Shown here: piece after piece, positions 1 to 10,300 of the stretch | Layout: every line of letters begins with the position of its first letter | Position numbering within the stretch: position 1 is the stretch's first letter | Assembly: GCA_030544215.1 (NCBI GenBank) | Contig: JARZZO010000011.1 | Span: forward strand, 6,496,001 to 6,560,000 | Length of the DNA: 64,000 nucleotides | Origin: Zantedeschia hybrid cultivar | Lineage: Eukaryota; Streptophyta; Magnoliopsida; Alismatales; Araceae | Reading direction: 5' to 3' | The notes under the pieces: model-generated | The model's input: the letters and a program-made list of their open reading frames with translations, nothing else | Told to the model about the DNA's origin: nothing | Database searches by the model: none | Position numbers and translations under genes: made by a program

Positions 1-649
1 GCTGTCCAACCGGCGCAGGGACCGGCGGCGGGCCAAGTACAGGCTGGTGCATGTGGTGCGCACCCACAAGGGCGCGGACGACAAGGCCTACAGGTGTGTC
101 TACGAGGAGGAGGACGCCCAGGGCAACTCGGGCATCTCCCTGTCCAAGGACCTCATGGCCATCGCCGGGGAGGCACTCAAGAGCAACATCACCACCATAG
201 GGCCGCTGGTGCTGCCGGCCTCCGAGCAGCTGCTGTTCCTGCTCACCCTCATCGCCAGGAGAATCTTCAACAGCAGCGTGAGGCCCTACATCCCCGACTT
301 CAAGCAGGCCTTCGAGCACTTCTGCATCCACGCCGGTGGCCGCGCCGTGATCGACGAGCTGCAAAAGAACCTGGAGCTGTCGGCGGAGCACGTGGAGGCC
401 AGCCGCATGACGTTGCACAGGTTTGGCAACACTTCCAGTAGCTCGCTGTGGTACGAGCTCAACTACATCGAGTCCAAGGGGCGCATGCGCAGGGGCGACC
501 GCGTCTGGCAGATCGCCTTCGGCAGCGGGTTCAAGTGCAACAGCGCCGTGTGGCGGTGCAACCGCACGATCAAGACGCCCGTCGACGGCCCCTGGTCCGA
601 CTGCATCCACCGGTACCCCGTCCACATCCCCGAGGTTGTCAAACTCTGA
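1..649 (+). CDS. 3-ketoacyl-CoA synthase (KCS), C-terminal part, 5' end outside window
   Basis: This is the condensing enzyme of the ER fatty acid elongase, which joins malonyl-CoA to a long-chain acyl-CoA to build very-long-chain fatty acids for wax, suberin and sphingolipids. The reading frame is open from position 2 and runs to TGA at 647-649, giving 215 codons. Family signatures are clear: LSNRRRD and KYRLVHVVRTHKG near the start, then FEHFCIHAGG with the catalytic His, then HRFGNTSSSSLWYEL with the catalytic Asn, and a closing GPWSDCIHRYPV. The active-site Cys and the N-terminal membrane segments would lie upstream of the window. KCS proteins are about 490-520 residues, so roughly 40% is visible. 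The visible part has no intron, as is common in this family, and is very GC-rich at third positions. The exact paralogue cannot be assigned. Confidence 0.95.
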   Translation, partial: LSNRRRDRRRAKYRLVHVVRTHKGADDKAYRCVYEEEDAQGNSGISLSKDLMAIAGEALKSNITTIGPLVLPASEQLLFLLTLIARRIFNSSVRPYIPDFKQAFEHFCIHAGGRAVIDELQKNLELSAEHVEASRMTLHRFGNTSSSSLWYELNYIESKGRMRRGDRVWQIAFGSGFKCNSAVWRCNRTIKTPVDGPWSDCIHRYPVHIPEVVKL

Positions 650-1030
650 AACATTAATAAGCTAGATCACCACCAAGAAGCCTAGAAGAAGAAGAAGACG
701 ACGAAGAAGAAGAAGAAGAGAGGTTAACAGCCATACGTACATCCGTCTTTATCTACATCAAACAACAGCAGCATCAGCATCTGTATTCCATCTCTGCAAT
801 TTGATCACCATTTATTGTTATAACTCTTCTCAAGGTTGTGGTTCTTGTTGTTAGGACTTGTGATGATACATACATTAAGATTAATTAATGGTGTTTCTCT
901 CATCTCCTGTCTTCTTCTTCTTTTATTTTTCTCTGGGTGCTGCTTCAGTTGAGAGCTGTGACCATTTGTTCCTTCATCCTCCTTCTCAACATCTGAATTA
1001 GAAACTAGAAAGTAGTGTTAGGAGGAAGAA
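650..1030 (+). other. KCS 3' flank / probable 3' UTR
   Basis: AT-rich sequence follows the KCS stop codon. It includes a purine trinucleotide run of GAA type at about 676-723. The poly(A) site was not resolved. Confidence 0.5.
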
Positions 1031-2858
1031 GAAAATGGAAATGGGAAATGGTGAAAGGTGGGGTGGAGAGGATGCAACACCTGTACTCATTGATTGAGAT
1101 GCATTTATTTGGTTTCAATGTGGGTACCTAATGAAAGTGTGAGGCCACAGGAAAGAGTGTGGTGAGTTCCATCCAATCTATGCTTTTTGATGGGTTGGGC
1201 TGCTGGCTGGAGGACAGTGATACCACAGGAGTAACTGTTATTTGAGTGGAGACTTAATAACTCTAGAAGGTGGCACAACCCCAAAATCCAGTTGGCAATG
1301 TCATGTAGGCATTGCCCTCTGGTTGACTAAAGTCTTGAATGGAGTAATTAAATCACTGTTTCTACTCATATAATCAAAGAAGTTATGGTCTTCAGAAGTT
1401 TTTTTTTTTCTTTGTGTCCAGTTCTTATAAAAATACTTTTTTACAAAATCACTTGCATGATGAGAGCCATGGCTTTTGAGTTGATCTTGACTGGGTACTT
1501 ACTGAGGATGAGCATTGCCTGAGTTGAGTCTAGTTAAATTTATACACAACCTTCTATATCTGATATCACTTTTATTCAATGCTAATTATGGTGATTGATT
1601 TTTGACAAAATCTTTCCTTTCGAGTCATTGTGTCCAGTGGAGGAAATATGCAATGATAACAATACATTTTCTTGGTCTAAATTGTAAAGTTAATTTGGCC
1701 CAAAAGTTCAGACTTGTCTTTTACATTAACATCAGGTGAGGAGAGGCCTGATGGAGAAACCACAAAGAAGTCGAAGAAATAGGAAGATGCAGCCGAGTGA
1801 CATAGCCATTAGTGCGTCTGGAGAGGCTCCACAAAGAAAACTGAAGGGAGTAAATAAAGGAAATCCTTCATGTGTAGTCCTAGCAACAAAGGCAAAAGAA
1901 CACAAGAAATTAACTACAAACATGAGCAACGGAGCAAAGTGGAATTCATGGAAAACAACAGACTAATAAACGTAGGGGCAATACTCACTGCACACCTACC
2001 TGCACGGGTGTGCGTGCACACCGTGCATTGATCTGGCTTATTAGCGCACGGTATACGTGCACACCCACGCGGGCGGCTGTGCAGCAAGCGGTGCAGCAAG
2101 CGGTTCTTTAAAAGTAGAGGAAGGCCGATTGTTTGAAGGCCGACAATGATTGGATTATATGACTGAAATGTCATTTACCAAGAGAGTCTAATATGGACTT
2201 TAATTTGGAGTCCACATACCTAGACTAACATATATAGCTGACAAACAACAAATTAAGTCATCTTTTTAGCAGGCCCTATTAAGTTAGATCTAGTGAGTTC
2301 CTTTCGCAATTAATGGTCCTAGTTACTTATCTCCATCGTAAAATCTAAGCTCTATTATGAGGGCATCATGGGTGCCCGCCATAGAGGGGATACAACCACA
2401 CGTGAGCACCTTAACAGGGACTGACTTACTATAGCTTGAAATCAGATTGCTTTCTCCTACTTTGAAGTATATTATAGTCCTAATTAAAATAGAATATCTC
2501 TCATAATTGAGTTTCGTCGTAGTACTCATTTGTATAGTTATAAGAAAAAGATCTGAATTTTGTGCGCTTATGTCATAAAGAATTTATAATTGTTCGGCCA
2601 ACTCTCACGGCTTACTTCCATTCCCCAATTATGTTGGGATTCATCTGTATTGCCTTTTAACACCTTTGGGATGAGCTCTAAATAAGGGGAGGTGTACTTT
2701 ATCATTCATGGGACTTCGAGAAGGGTATTTGCTATCTTAATTAGATTAAATCATATGTTTCCACTTAGAGGTCATTTGTTGCACTGTAAAATGTCATAAA
2801 CAGCCGTAAAATGTCATTTTCCTTATCTATGGAGTGTTGTGAATCATTTTAGAGTAAT
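1031..2858. other. Intergenic, no gene recognised
   Basis: Short open frames here have no recognisable domain. Around 1,985-2,110 there is a cluster of GTGCA/TGCAC words in both orientations (ACGGTGTGC-like and GCACACC-like), which may be a decayed foldback element, but no tips or target duplication were found. Confidence 0.4.
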
Positions 2859-3182
2859 ACCCCCTAACTGCAATGAGAGGGCATTGCAGTGGGTAAACGA
2901 AAAATTCTTTTTTTTTAAGGTCAGGCCTAATATATCTTACTCGTCCGTACAACGCAATGTTAGAACAAATGATAAAAAAAATTTAAAAAATAAAAATTTG
3001 AACCTAAAAAATATCTTCAATGGACTGAGCCAAATAATAATTTTTTATTTTTTTAAAATTTTTTGATTGTCCGATCATATAGTGAACTATATAGATAGGT
3101 AGGACATATCGGCCCTGACCTTAAAACGGATTTAATTTCTTTTTATTTACCAATTGCAATGCCTCCATTGCAGTTAGGGTTT
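2859..3182. mobile_element. Foldback MITE with inverted ends
   Basis: The left end (2,859 onward, CCCCTAACTGCAATGAGAGG) and the right end (to about 3,182, GCAATGCCTCCATTGCAGTT then AGGG) are inverted copies over about 35 bp. The next layer inward is also inverted: GGTCAGGCCTAATAT at about 2,920 against ATATCGGCCCTGACC at about 3,106. The interior is AT-rich and non-coding. Target duplication is not clear, so the superfamily is unassigned. Confidence 0.65.
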
Positions 3183-3539
3183 AGGGTTTAGGGGAGGCAT
3201 CACAGTAGGTCTGACTCATGGTTTTATGTTACTTGTATGCAGGGTGTGCCATAAATTGCCGTCGACTTCTAAAATTCTCCTTTTTAGCTGATTTTGATTT
3301 TTAGTCTCAAATCACCGTCAACCAAAATCAACAATTCCAAAATCAGTAAGTATTTTAAAATTAAAGATTTTCTTTTTTCTTTTTTTAAAACCAGTTATCT
3401 CAAAACTTAGATTTTCCAGCATTTTAGGACATACCAAACGAGCCTAGAATGATATAGATGTTATCCTACTTAGATAATTCTAAAATTTTAGATTGTGAAA
3501 AGTTATTTATGATTATTCGGTCATTTGTTGTATTGTTGG

Positions 3540-4501
3540 TGATGAAGCAGAATCCGATTCGGCCTATTAAAACAGGCCCAACATAGATCAGTCCGACAGC
3601 AGCAGTAAGAAGCCCCCTGGCAGCTTTCGGTCCAGTAAGCGGCCTAGCGGCCCTCGGTCCAGTAAGCAGTTCAGTGGTCTTCGGCCCGTCCGCGGCCCGG
3701 CAACCTTCGGCCCATTAGCGGCCCGGCAGCCTTCGGCTTGTTAGCGGCTCAGCAGACAGCAGCCCTTCGGCCCAACAGGCTCCAGCCCACTAAGCGGCAT
3801 CTGGCCCGTCAGCGGCCCTACCCCCTTCGGCCCAATAGCCGTATCCGGCCCACTCCGGTGGGAGGGTTAGGTATTATGGCGGTTTACCAATAAACTCAGA
3901 ACATAGTCCTATAGCGGCTACCACCGTTAAGCATCCTCTATCCTCCGCTATAAATACACGGCTATTTATTACCAAAGATATGTCTTTGTGACCCTTAAGG
4001 AGTACAGTCTAAAAAGCATTAAAGCTGCTTCTTCCACTTCTTTGACTTCTGAATCGAATCATCTTCAGAAGCTAACTTAACCGTCGGAGGGGGTTCCTAA
4101 GGGCCGAAGTCCGGGGCTCTTACTGACTGATTTTTCTTCTTCTTTCCCTCCTACAGGGGCTCGGTTTGAATCTTCGCCGACCTCTCCGAGTCGGTCTCGG
4201 CCACCGACCTCGGACTTCCTCCTCCAGTCTCGACGCCATTCGTTGGCTGGTCCTCCTCGCCTGAAGGTGCCTCGGCTCCGTCCCGCACCAGCTGTCCCTC
4301 AACCGGAGGAACTTCGGCCGCGCCTTCCGCAGGCTAGCCCACATCCGACTGGGCGACCCTCGGCTTCGGATCTTCGGCCTCGTCTCCGCCCTCGCCGCGT
4401 TCCGGATCCCCGTCGGGCCTCTTCTCCGATCCGATCCAGCTTCGGATCTCAACTTTGGATTCCAGCCTCGGAATCCGATCGTGATAGTTTCGGCTACATC
4501 A
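3540..4501 (+). mobile_element. Solo LTR of an LTR retrotransposon
   Basis: The element starts TGATG and ends CATCA. It is flanked by a perfect 5-bp duplication GTTGG at 3,535-3,539 and 4,502-4,506. It contains a TATA box (3,949-3,956). No primer-binding site or coding interior is present, so this is a solo LTR of 962 bp left by LTR-LTR recombination. Positions 3,600-3,860 hold degenerate tandem words of the type AGCGGCCC and CTTCGGCCC. Orientation follows the TATA box. The parent family is probably Ty3/gypsy, but that is an inference. Confidence 0.85.
3949..3956 (+). promoter_or_regulatory. TATA box of the solo LTR
   Basis: TATAAATA lies mid-LTR, as expected for a retrotransposon promoter at the U3/R boundary. 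Confidence 0.6.
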
Positions 4502-4506
4502 GTTGG

Positions 4507-5351
4507 TATGACATTGTAATTGAACCATTGCCTTATATTATGATAGGATTGACATATCTTTCAATTACCTTGTGGCTTATCTAAGTTATTTCAGCTTATT
4601 AACTTTGGTAGCTAGGATGTGTTCTTCAGAGTGAAAATGGGTTATTTCAAAATAAATTGGAGTGAAAAATTCAACTAAAAAACTCAAATTGCTTATTCAA
4701 CCTAAAATATAATTAAAATTATATAATTTTATTTAACTAGCATCAGTTTATTTGAATTTAAATAGCATTACCATTTTGGAATTCTTGTTATAGAAGAAAA
4801 AACAACTCTTAGATTGCGTCAAGTGCATACACATAACTACACCACAACCAACGGGTGACATTTGACAATTCCTTTTCTAAACATTGACTGCAACTAGTGC
4901 TAAATTAGGATGTATAATGCATAGGATAAAGCATGGAATATTAAATAAGATTGCCAAACAGTACAAATAGCGCCATTAATATCTTCTGGAGAGAGAGAAC
5001 TTGGATATTCGCGATTAAATTAGAGCCAAAAATAGACACCCAACCCGATCTATATTATATCATGCCATGGATCAAACCACGTTGGAATATATTTTTCAAC
5101 CAACTATAGTACGCTGGTCCCATGCAACACAAGTGAGAGAAATTTGTCTCATATGTTATTTCCATCTCCAATTTGCCAAAAATAAAAATCTTGCACATGA
5201 GGAGTGGATTAGATTCAGGATAAACTTATTTCACATGGGCCCCTAAAAATTTTGCACAACAGATGTGTATCAGATTGAAGATTTATGACTTCTCTCAGGG
5301 AACCCAATAGGTCAATGGAATATTAGTTAGGTCAGATTTCTGGTTGTGGTT

Positions 5352-5354
<3 letters not shown>
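4507..5354. other. Intergenic, AT-rich, nothing recognised
   Basis: No ORF with a known domain and no clear repeat ends. Confidence 0.4.

Positions 5355-5405
<51 letters not shown>
5355..5405. repeat. (CT)n microsatellite
   Basis: About 25 uninterrupted CT units. Confidence 0.95.
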
Positions 5406-5408
<3 letters not shown>

Positions 5409-5546
5409 CTAGGTGCATCCCATGATTCGTGTATTATAGGTTGATGATAACGATGCTTGTGAGTTGTGATGATATTAGATTTTTCTCTAGAAGGTTCGGA
5501 GGTAGGTGGGAGAGCATGCCTCCCTTTTGACATCATCATCGATTTT

Positions 5547-6146
5547 TGATGTTGCCGAGTCAATCACTGTCGGAGTTCGGAAGCAGAGTCCGAATGTCAG
5601 TCGGATGACCAGTAACCGAGAGGGATCCGGACCGAAAGATGGGCAGAGACGGGGGCCGAAACTCCTGCATGAAGAAGGAACCAGTTAGGAAGGATCTTAG
5701 GTCTCGGCCAAAGGGAACCCTCTCCGATGGTTAAGTCAGCGAGAGGTTTAGTAAAAATTACTTGGTATTTAAAAGAGAGGTGGAGGCTCAAGAGCTTGTC
5801 TACTTTTACCGTAGTGAATAGTGTTCCTTTTATAACAAGGGATGAGAGTTCCTTTCTTGTGGCAGTCGATGTAGAACTATGCTTGGAGAGTTTAAAAGGA
5901 AATCGCGAGAATACCCTGTGTTAATAGGCAGAAGGCCTGTCAGCGGTCGACTGAAATTGGCCGGACCTTTTTCGACCCATCGTGCGTTTAGGTTGGGCCG
6001 AATACTGTTGTTCGGTAATTGAGCCTGTCATGTGTGGGCTGGACGCGTGCTGACCCAGTAAGACATCTGGGCCGAATTTGTTTAATTGACTTCATGGACC
6101 GAATACTTTTCGACCCATTCTCTAGTTGGAGGATTCTCCCCCATCA
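5547..6146 (+). mobile_element. Possible LTR (solo or fragment)
   Basis: The stretch starts TGATG and ends CATCA like the two better-supported LTRs in this window. It is rich in CCGA/TCGG words, like the solo LTR at 3,540. The flanking 5-mers (ATTTT and GTTTC) agree at only three positions, so the target duplication is doubtful and both ends may be wrong. Confidence 0.35.
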
Positions 6147-7340
6147 GTTTCAGCCGACAATTCTCTTTGTGGCGGCGTCTACTCTTTGGAGTCTTCATCA
6201 CTGGCCCCCCTTTGGGGGTGGGGGGGGGGGGGTTAGGCTCCCCTACTTGTTGCCCTCCCGCCCTAAGTCTCCCCTCGTTTCTCCTTTGTTGCTTCCTATT
6301 TCCGCTAATTTTGTCTTGTTCTTTCTCCCCCTCTCTTTGATCTCCCTTCACTGCTAGTCTTCTTCCTCTTTACTACTTTTGTTTCCCTTTTTACCTTTTG
6401 CTTTGCCGCCTAATCTCTACCCCCGTCTCCACTTGCTTTCCACCTCCGGTGCCTCCTGATCTCTACCCCCCCTTCCCCGTCCATTTCCAGCCCACTCCCG
6501 GCACTGCCTCCAGTCCACTCCGCTTAATCTCCACCTCTGTCTCCACTTGCTCTCCACCTCGACGTTGCTTGATCGGCATTGTCTCCAGTCCACCCCCACT
6601 TGCTCTCCACCCCGTCTCTGGTTGCTCTTCACCCCCGGCCCCGCTCGTTCTTCCCCCCAACCCCTCAACAATCTGTTCATCTAGTCACTCTCGTGCCCCT
6701 CATCTTCTCTTCCCTACCCCTCTCTTCTTCTCTCTATTTTGCCCCCTTCTTCTTCTTACTGATGTTGTTTTGTTTTTGGTCTCTCCTTTTGTTTTGGCCA
6801 CTCAAGAGGCATCGCTCGGTGACCAGGATAGGGTTGCGAGTCTCGACTTTGTCATTTATGTGTACTTGTTTTGTTGTGTTTGTATTGTGCTTCCTTAGGT
6901 AATCGACAAATCGCATGTGCCTTGGGGTCCAAGGTGCTCCCGAGTTAGGATTGTGGAAGTGAGTGGTGGTACTTGAGTCTAGTGCTCATTCTGTTCTTCC
7001 GCGACGATGCACGTCTTTGAGCCCCCCTTCGTTTAACTACCAATAGTTGTAATGTGGTTCAATTTCCTTTTTTACTGGCATCTCCGAGGAGATTTATCTC
7101 CTGTTCTAAGCTATCCTAATTCCTAGGCCATGGATGTTGCTGTTATTCCTTTCTTACCTGTTGGAGACATCCATGCGTATGGTATCATGTCTGTGTAATC
7201 TCTACAATTCATGTTATTCCTACTCCCTTGTAATAGTTCTGACCATACCGTGTGGGTATGGGCAAGGGATGTTATGTCGACTTGTATGTACCTTCTCTAT
7301 AGTTTTATAATAGAAGTGTTACCCCTTCGTCCAAAAGAAA
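6147..7340. other. Pyrimidine-rich intergenic stretch
   Basis: A G run at about 6,219-6,232 is followed by C/T-rich DNA to about 6,760 that is open in several frames only because it is low in complexity (proline, serine and leucine codons). No domain was recognised. It may be retroelement leader sequence, but this is unproven. Confidence 0.35.
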
Positions 7341-9900
7341 AAACAAAAGAGTCGTGATGGTATTTTTTTTATTTACTCGTTACTGATCCATGTAAAATAG
7401 TCCACTTTTATAGGATGTTTGAATATATTTTTTTTACTTTTTTTTCTTTAAAATTTAAAATTAAAAGTGAAATGAGGAGACAAATCTATTTGGTATGATC
7501 TCTCATTTTTTTTAGGAAAGCATTCCATCCTTCATAAATCTCTCTAAAAAATAAAGCAACTCATAGGTTGTTTTTGTTTTAAGGAAACCCCTCTCCATGT
7601 CTACATCTCTCTCATGTCACTTTCCATATTTCTCTCTGCCCCTCCACTTTTCTCTTTCTCCGCATTTCTCTCTCTCTCTCTCTCTCTCCAAACTCTCTTA
7701 AAAGTAACAACGAACTTACCAAAACAAAAAAGAATCAAAGTATAGTAATTTTAAAAATCAAAACAAAACTTTTGATAAAAATATTTTTTAAGTACAAAAA
7801 AACCTCAAAAGCAAAAAAACTCTCCCAAACACCATATTAGGCCACAATGTTAGCCGCACCATGCATATTTTGGTTGTGTTGAAAACTGCACCTTTTGTTT
7901 CTTCGCAAATTATTCATACGTTTTGTCAAGCCAGAGGTACAAAGTTTCTTGAATACTACTTAAGGTCGGATAATGATTGCAACTATAACATTTTGAGACA
8001 TTGAAAAAAGAATTACTATTCTGACATATCCACTTGGATCGTGTGGTAGACCTCAGAATCAATCAATCAGGGCTGTCAAAATAGGTATAGAGCCCTGCTT
8101 CCAACCTATTCTGATCGGAAATTTTTTGGATTTAGATTTACCCGATACCCTGCAATCAAACCGGATAATATTTCCCTGGATGTACTAGTAGTCATATGTG
8201 CAGCGAACGAAATCAATATGTGCTCAATAAGCTAATCCAAAAAGTCCATGCCAAGCTGCTGTTTTCATCCGCTGCTAGTTAAATGACTACACTAGATTCA
8301 AACTCAGTTCATAACTGACTACCTGATACTTCTTATTGGGCCACCAAACGGGTCTGGATCTTTACACCCAAAAAAATTGAATTTTTTTGAGGCCGGGCGG
8401 CATATATCCCAGATATTTGTACAGTCCGATCTTCGATTGAATAACTCAAAAAATTTAAAATTCAAAAACTACTATTGGATTGTGCCCATTAAGAGCAGTC
8501 TTTATCATTTATTGGGCTCAAGTTTTTATTTTTTAAAATTTTTTGTGTCGTCAGATCAGAGATTAAATTATACAAACATGTTAGACACACGGAACCTGAC
8601 TTAAAAAAAATAAAAAAAATTGATAGCTGCACCGAAGGCAGTGCAGCATCACTCAAGGTTCAGCCAGTATTATTCTAGACTAAAGTGACAAAAAGGTAAA
8701 ATTCATGAGTAATATGCACTACACCACCTACGGTGCAGTGTCAGATCATATGATATGATGACTTAGATTACATAAGCATGTAATTTTATTTACTATTTTT
8801 TTCTGATAGTCTAATTAAACAGCATGGAAGCTGATTTTGGGTGGTTCCCCAACTTAGAAGTTTTTCTTTTGAAAAAAAAGGTATATGATATTGCACTGTA
8901 ATCTGAGCGAAGTGATGGCATAGCAGCACCTAAATAATGCAATCCAATCACCTCAGTGGTGCAGCAAGTATTACGCAAAGTTCATATCGTGTATTTTAAA
9001 TAAATATGATGAGACTAGGGTTTAGTTGCCAGGTCTGCCTCTTTCTGCTCCGAATAGAACTTTGTACTACCTATTACTTGAATGCAGCATGGCCCTTTCT
9101 TGAGTTAAAAAAAAAAAGAATTGCATGTGACTCACAAAGTGTCCTGCATCAAAATTTTCCTAAACACTATTTAAAGAAATCATATTGTGTTGGATTTGTT
9201 TATTTGGTCAGTTGGCCGGACATGAAGTTTATAATCACATCATTCAATTACAACCCTTTTTTATGCGGATTGAGGTATATGTGGAATAATCGTATCGCTT
9301 GACATATTTGGTATAGAAGGTTTCAAAAAAATCATGAATCAGCTTGTGTTACAATTTCCTTGCACAAGAAGTGTACAACAATGAAGTGTTTTTAGTCTAA
9401 CAAGCATTAATTACCATTATGGAACTCATGTTCATAGGGAAAATCAACTTCCATATGCCATCAATTGCATGTACACCTGCTCCCACAACCAGGGAATCCA
9501 ACACTTTGACAATCTTTTTTCCCCTTTTTTTCAATGTTCAGTGAGACAATCACTAATTAACACATTGCATAGGGAAAAAGCTTCTGCTACAAATGAAAAA
9601 TCATCAATTACAGATAATGCTATCAACATCTCATGCGAAAAAATAGGCCCCAATCTGATCCATAGCTACAGATCAGATCGGATCGCATCGCATTATGTTA
9701 CATTTTGTCGACCATTTACGATCCGATCCACCACTAGCACTGCCAAAAGAAATGTAACTCACACATCATTTAGACCCAAAAATTTGAAAAAGAAAGAAAG
9801 AACAGAAAAAAAGAGAGAAGAAGATCATCTAGCTCAGGTATATCCAATCAACTCGTTTCACTTTGGAGCCCTAAATTTGCACCATCAAATGTGGGTTCAG
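7341..9900. other. Intergenic, with a probable foldback remnant at about 8,377-8,610
   Basis: The subregion 8,377-8,610 resembles the interior of the 2,859 MITE: a GGCCGGGC-ATATAT stretch at one end, an ACACACGGAACCTGAC stretch at the other, and AT-rich sequence with AAAATTTTTT between. A short (CT)n lies at about 7,669-7,688. At 8,068 the string CAGGGCTGTCAAAAT resembles a hAT tip, but no partner end was found. No gene was recognised. Confidence 0.35.
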
Positions 9901-10218
9901 ATTGAGGATTTTAACCTGTCCCACTTTGAACCCTGGCGACCATCTGGGTGGAGAATCTCAGTTAGGCCAGATTTTGTCGACTTCTCTACTATGGGTCGTT
10001 GTCCAATTTGGCACTTTACCAGCCCAGCCCAACTATGTTTTGCCGGCCCAGGTCTCCTCCCCTTCCTCTTCTTCTGCTTCTTCCCTGGGATGGCCACGCA
10101 GAGATCCCCCTGCTAGCCTTTGCTCTTCTTCTTCGTCTGCTTACCTCCGCAGAGCAGCTCGAGGCCGCTGCCCCTCCTCTGATCGCCGGCTGCAGTTCCA
10201 CGGCCTCCGCCTCGGCCA
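9901..10218 (+). other. CASP upstream region / probable 5' UTR
   Basis: GC content rises sharply towards the CASP start codon. The long ORFs crossing this stretch are in frames other than that of the CASP ATG and show no known domain. No TATA box could be assigned. Confidence 0.4.
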
Positions 10219-10300
10219 ATGGAGGCTCCCCCGGCGGGATCTGAGCGGGAGAAGGGGAGCTCGGCCTCCCCCATCCCCGTCGTCTGCAGTTTCTGGCGAG
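10219..10300 (+). CDS. CASP: CASP exon 1
   Basis: Residues 1-28. Starts MEAPPAGSER and ends SFWR plus one base. Donor GTAAGC. GC-rich first exon in a CCAATGG start context. Confidence 0.85.

Noticed and set aside
6082..6902. ORFs of 80-166 codons in the pyrimidine-rich region
   Set aside because: Low-complexity composition keeps several frames open; no domain or splice context.
7380..7845. MITE with GGATGTTTG / CAAACACC ends
   Set aside because: End similarity is only a few bases and no target duplication is visible.
8068..8160. hAT-like tip CAGGGCTGTCAA
   Set aside because: No opposite end or duplication found nearby; a chance match is possible.
9469..10116. 215-codon ORF just upstream of CASP
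   Set aside because: Not in the frame of the CASP start, no recognisable domain, and it runs into the probable 5' UTR.
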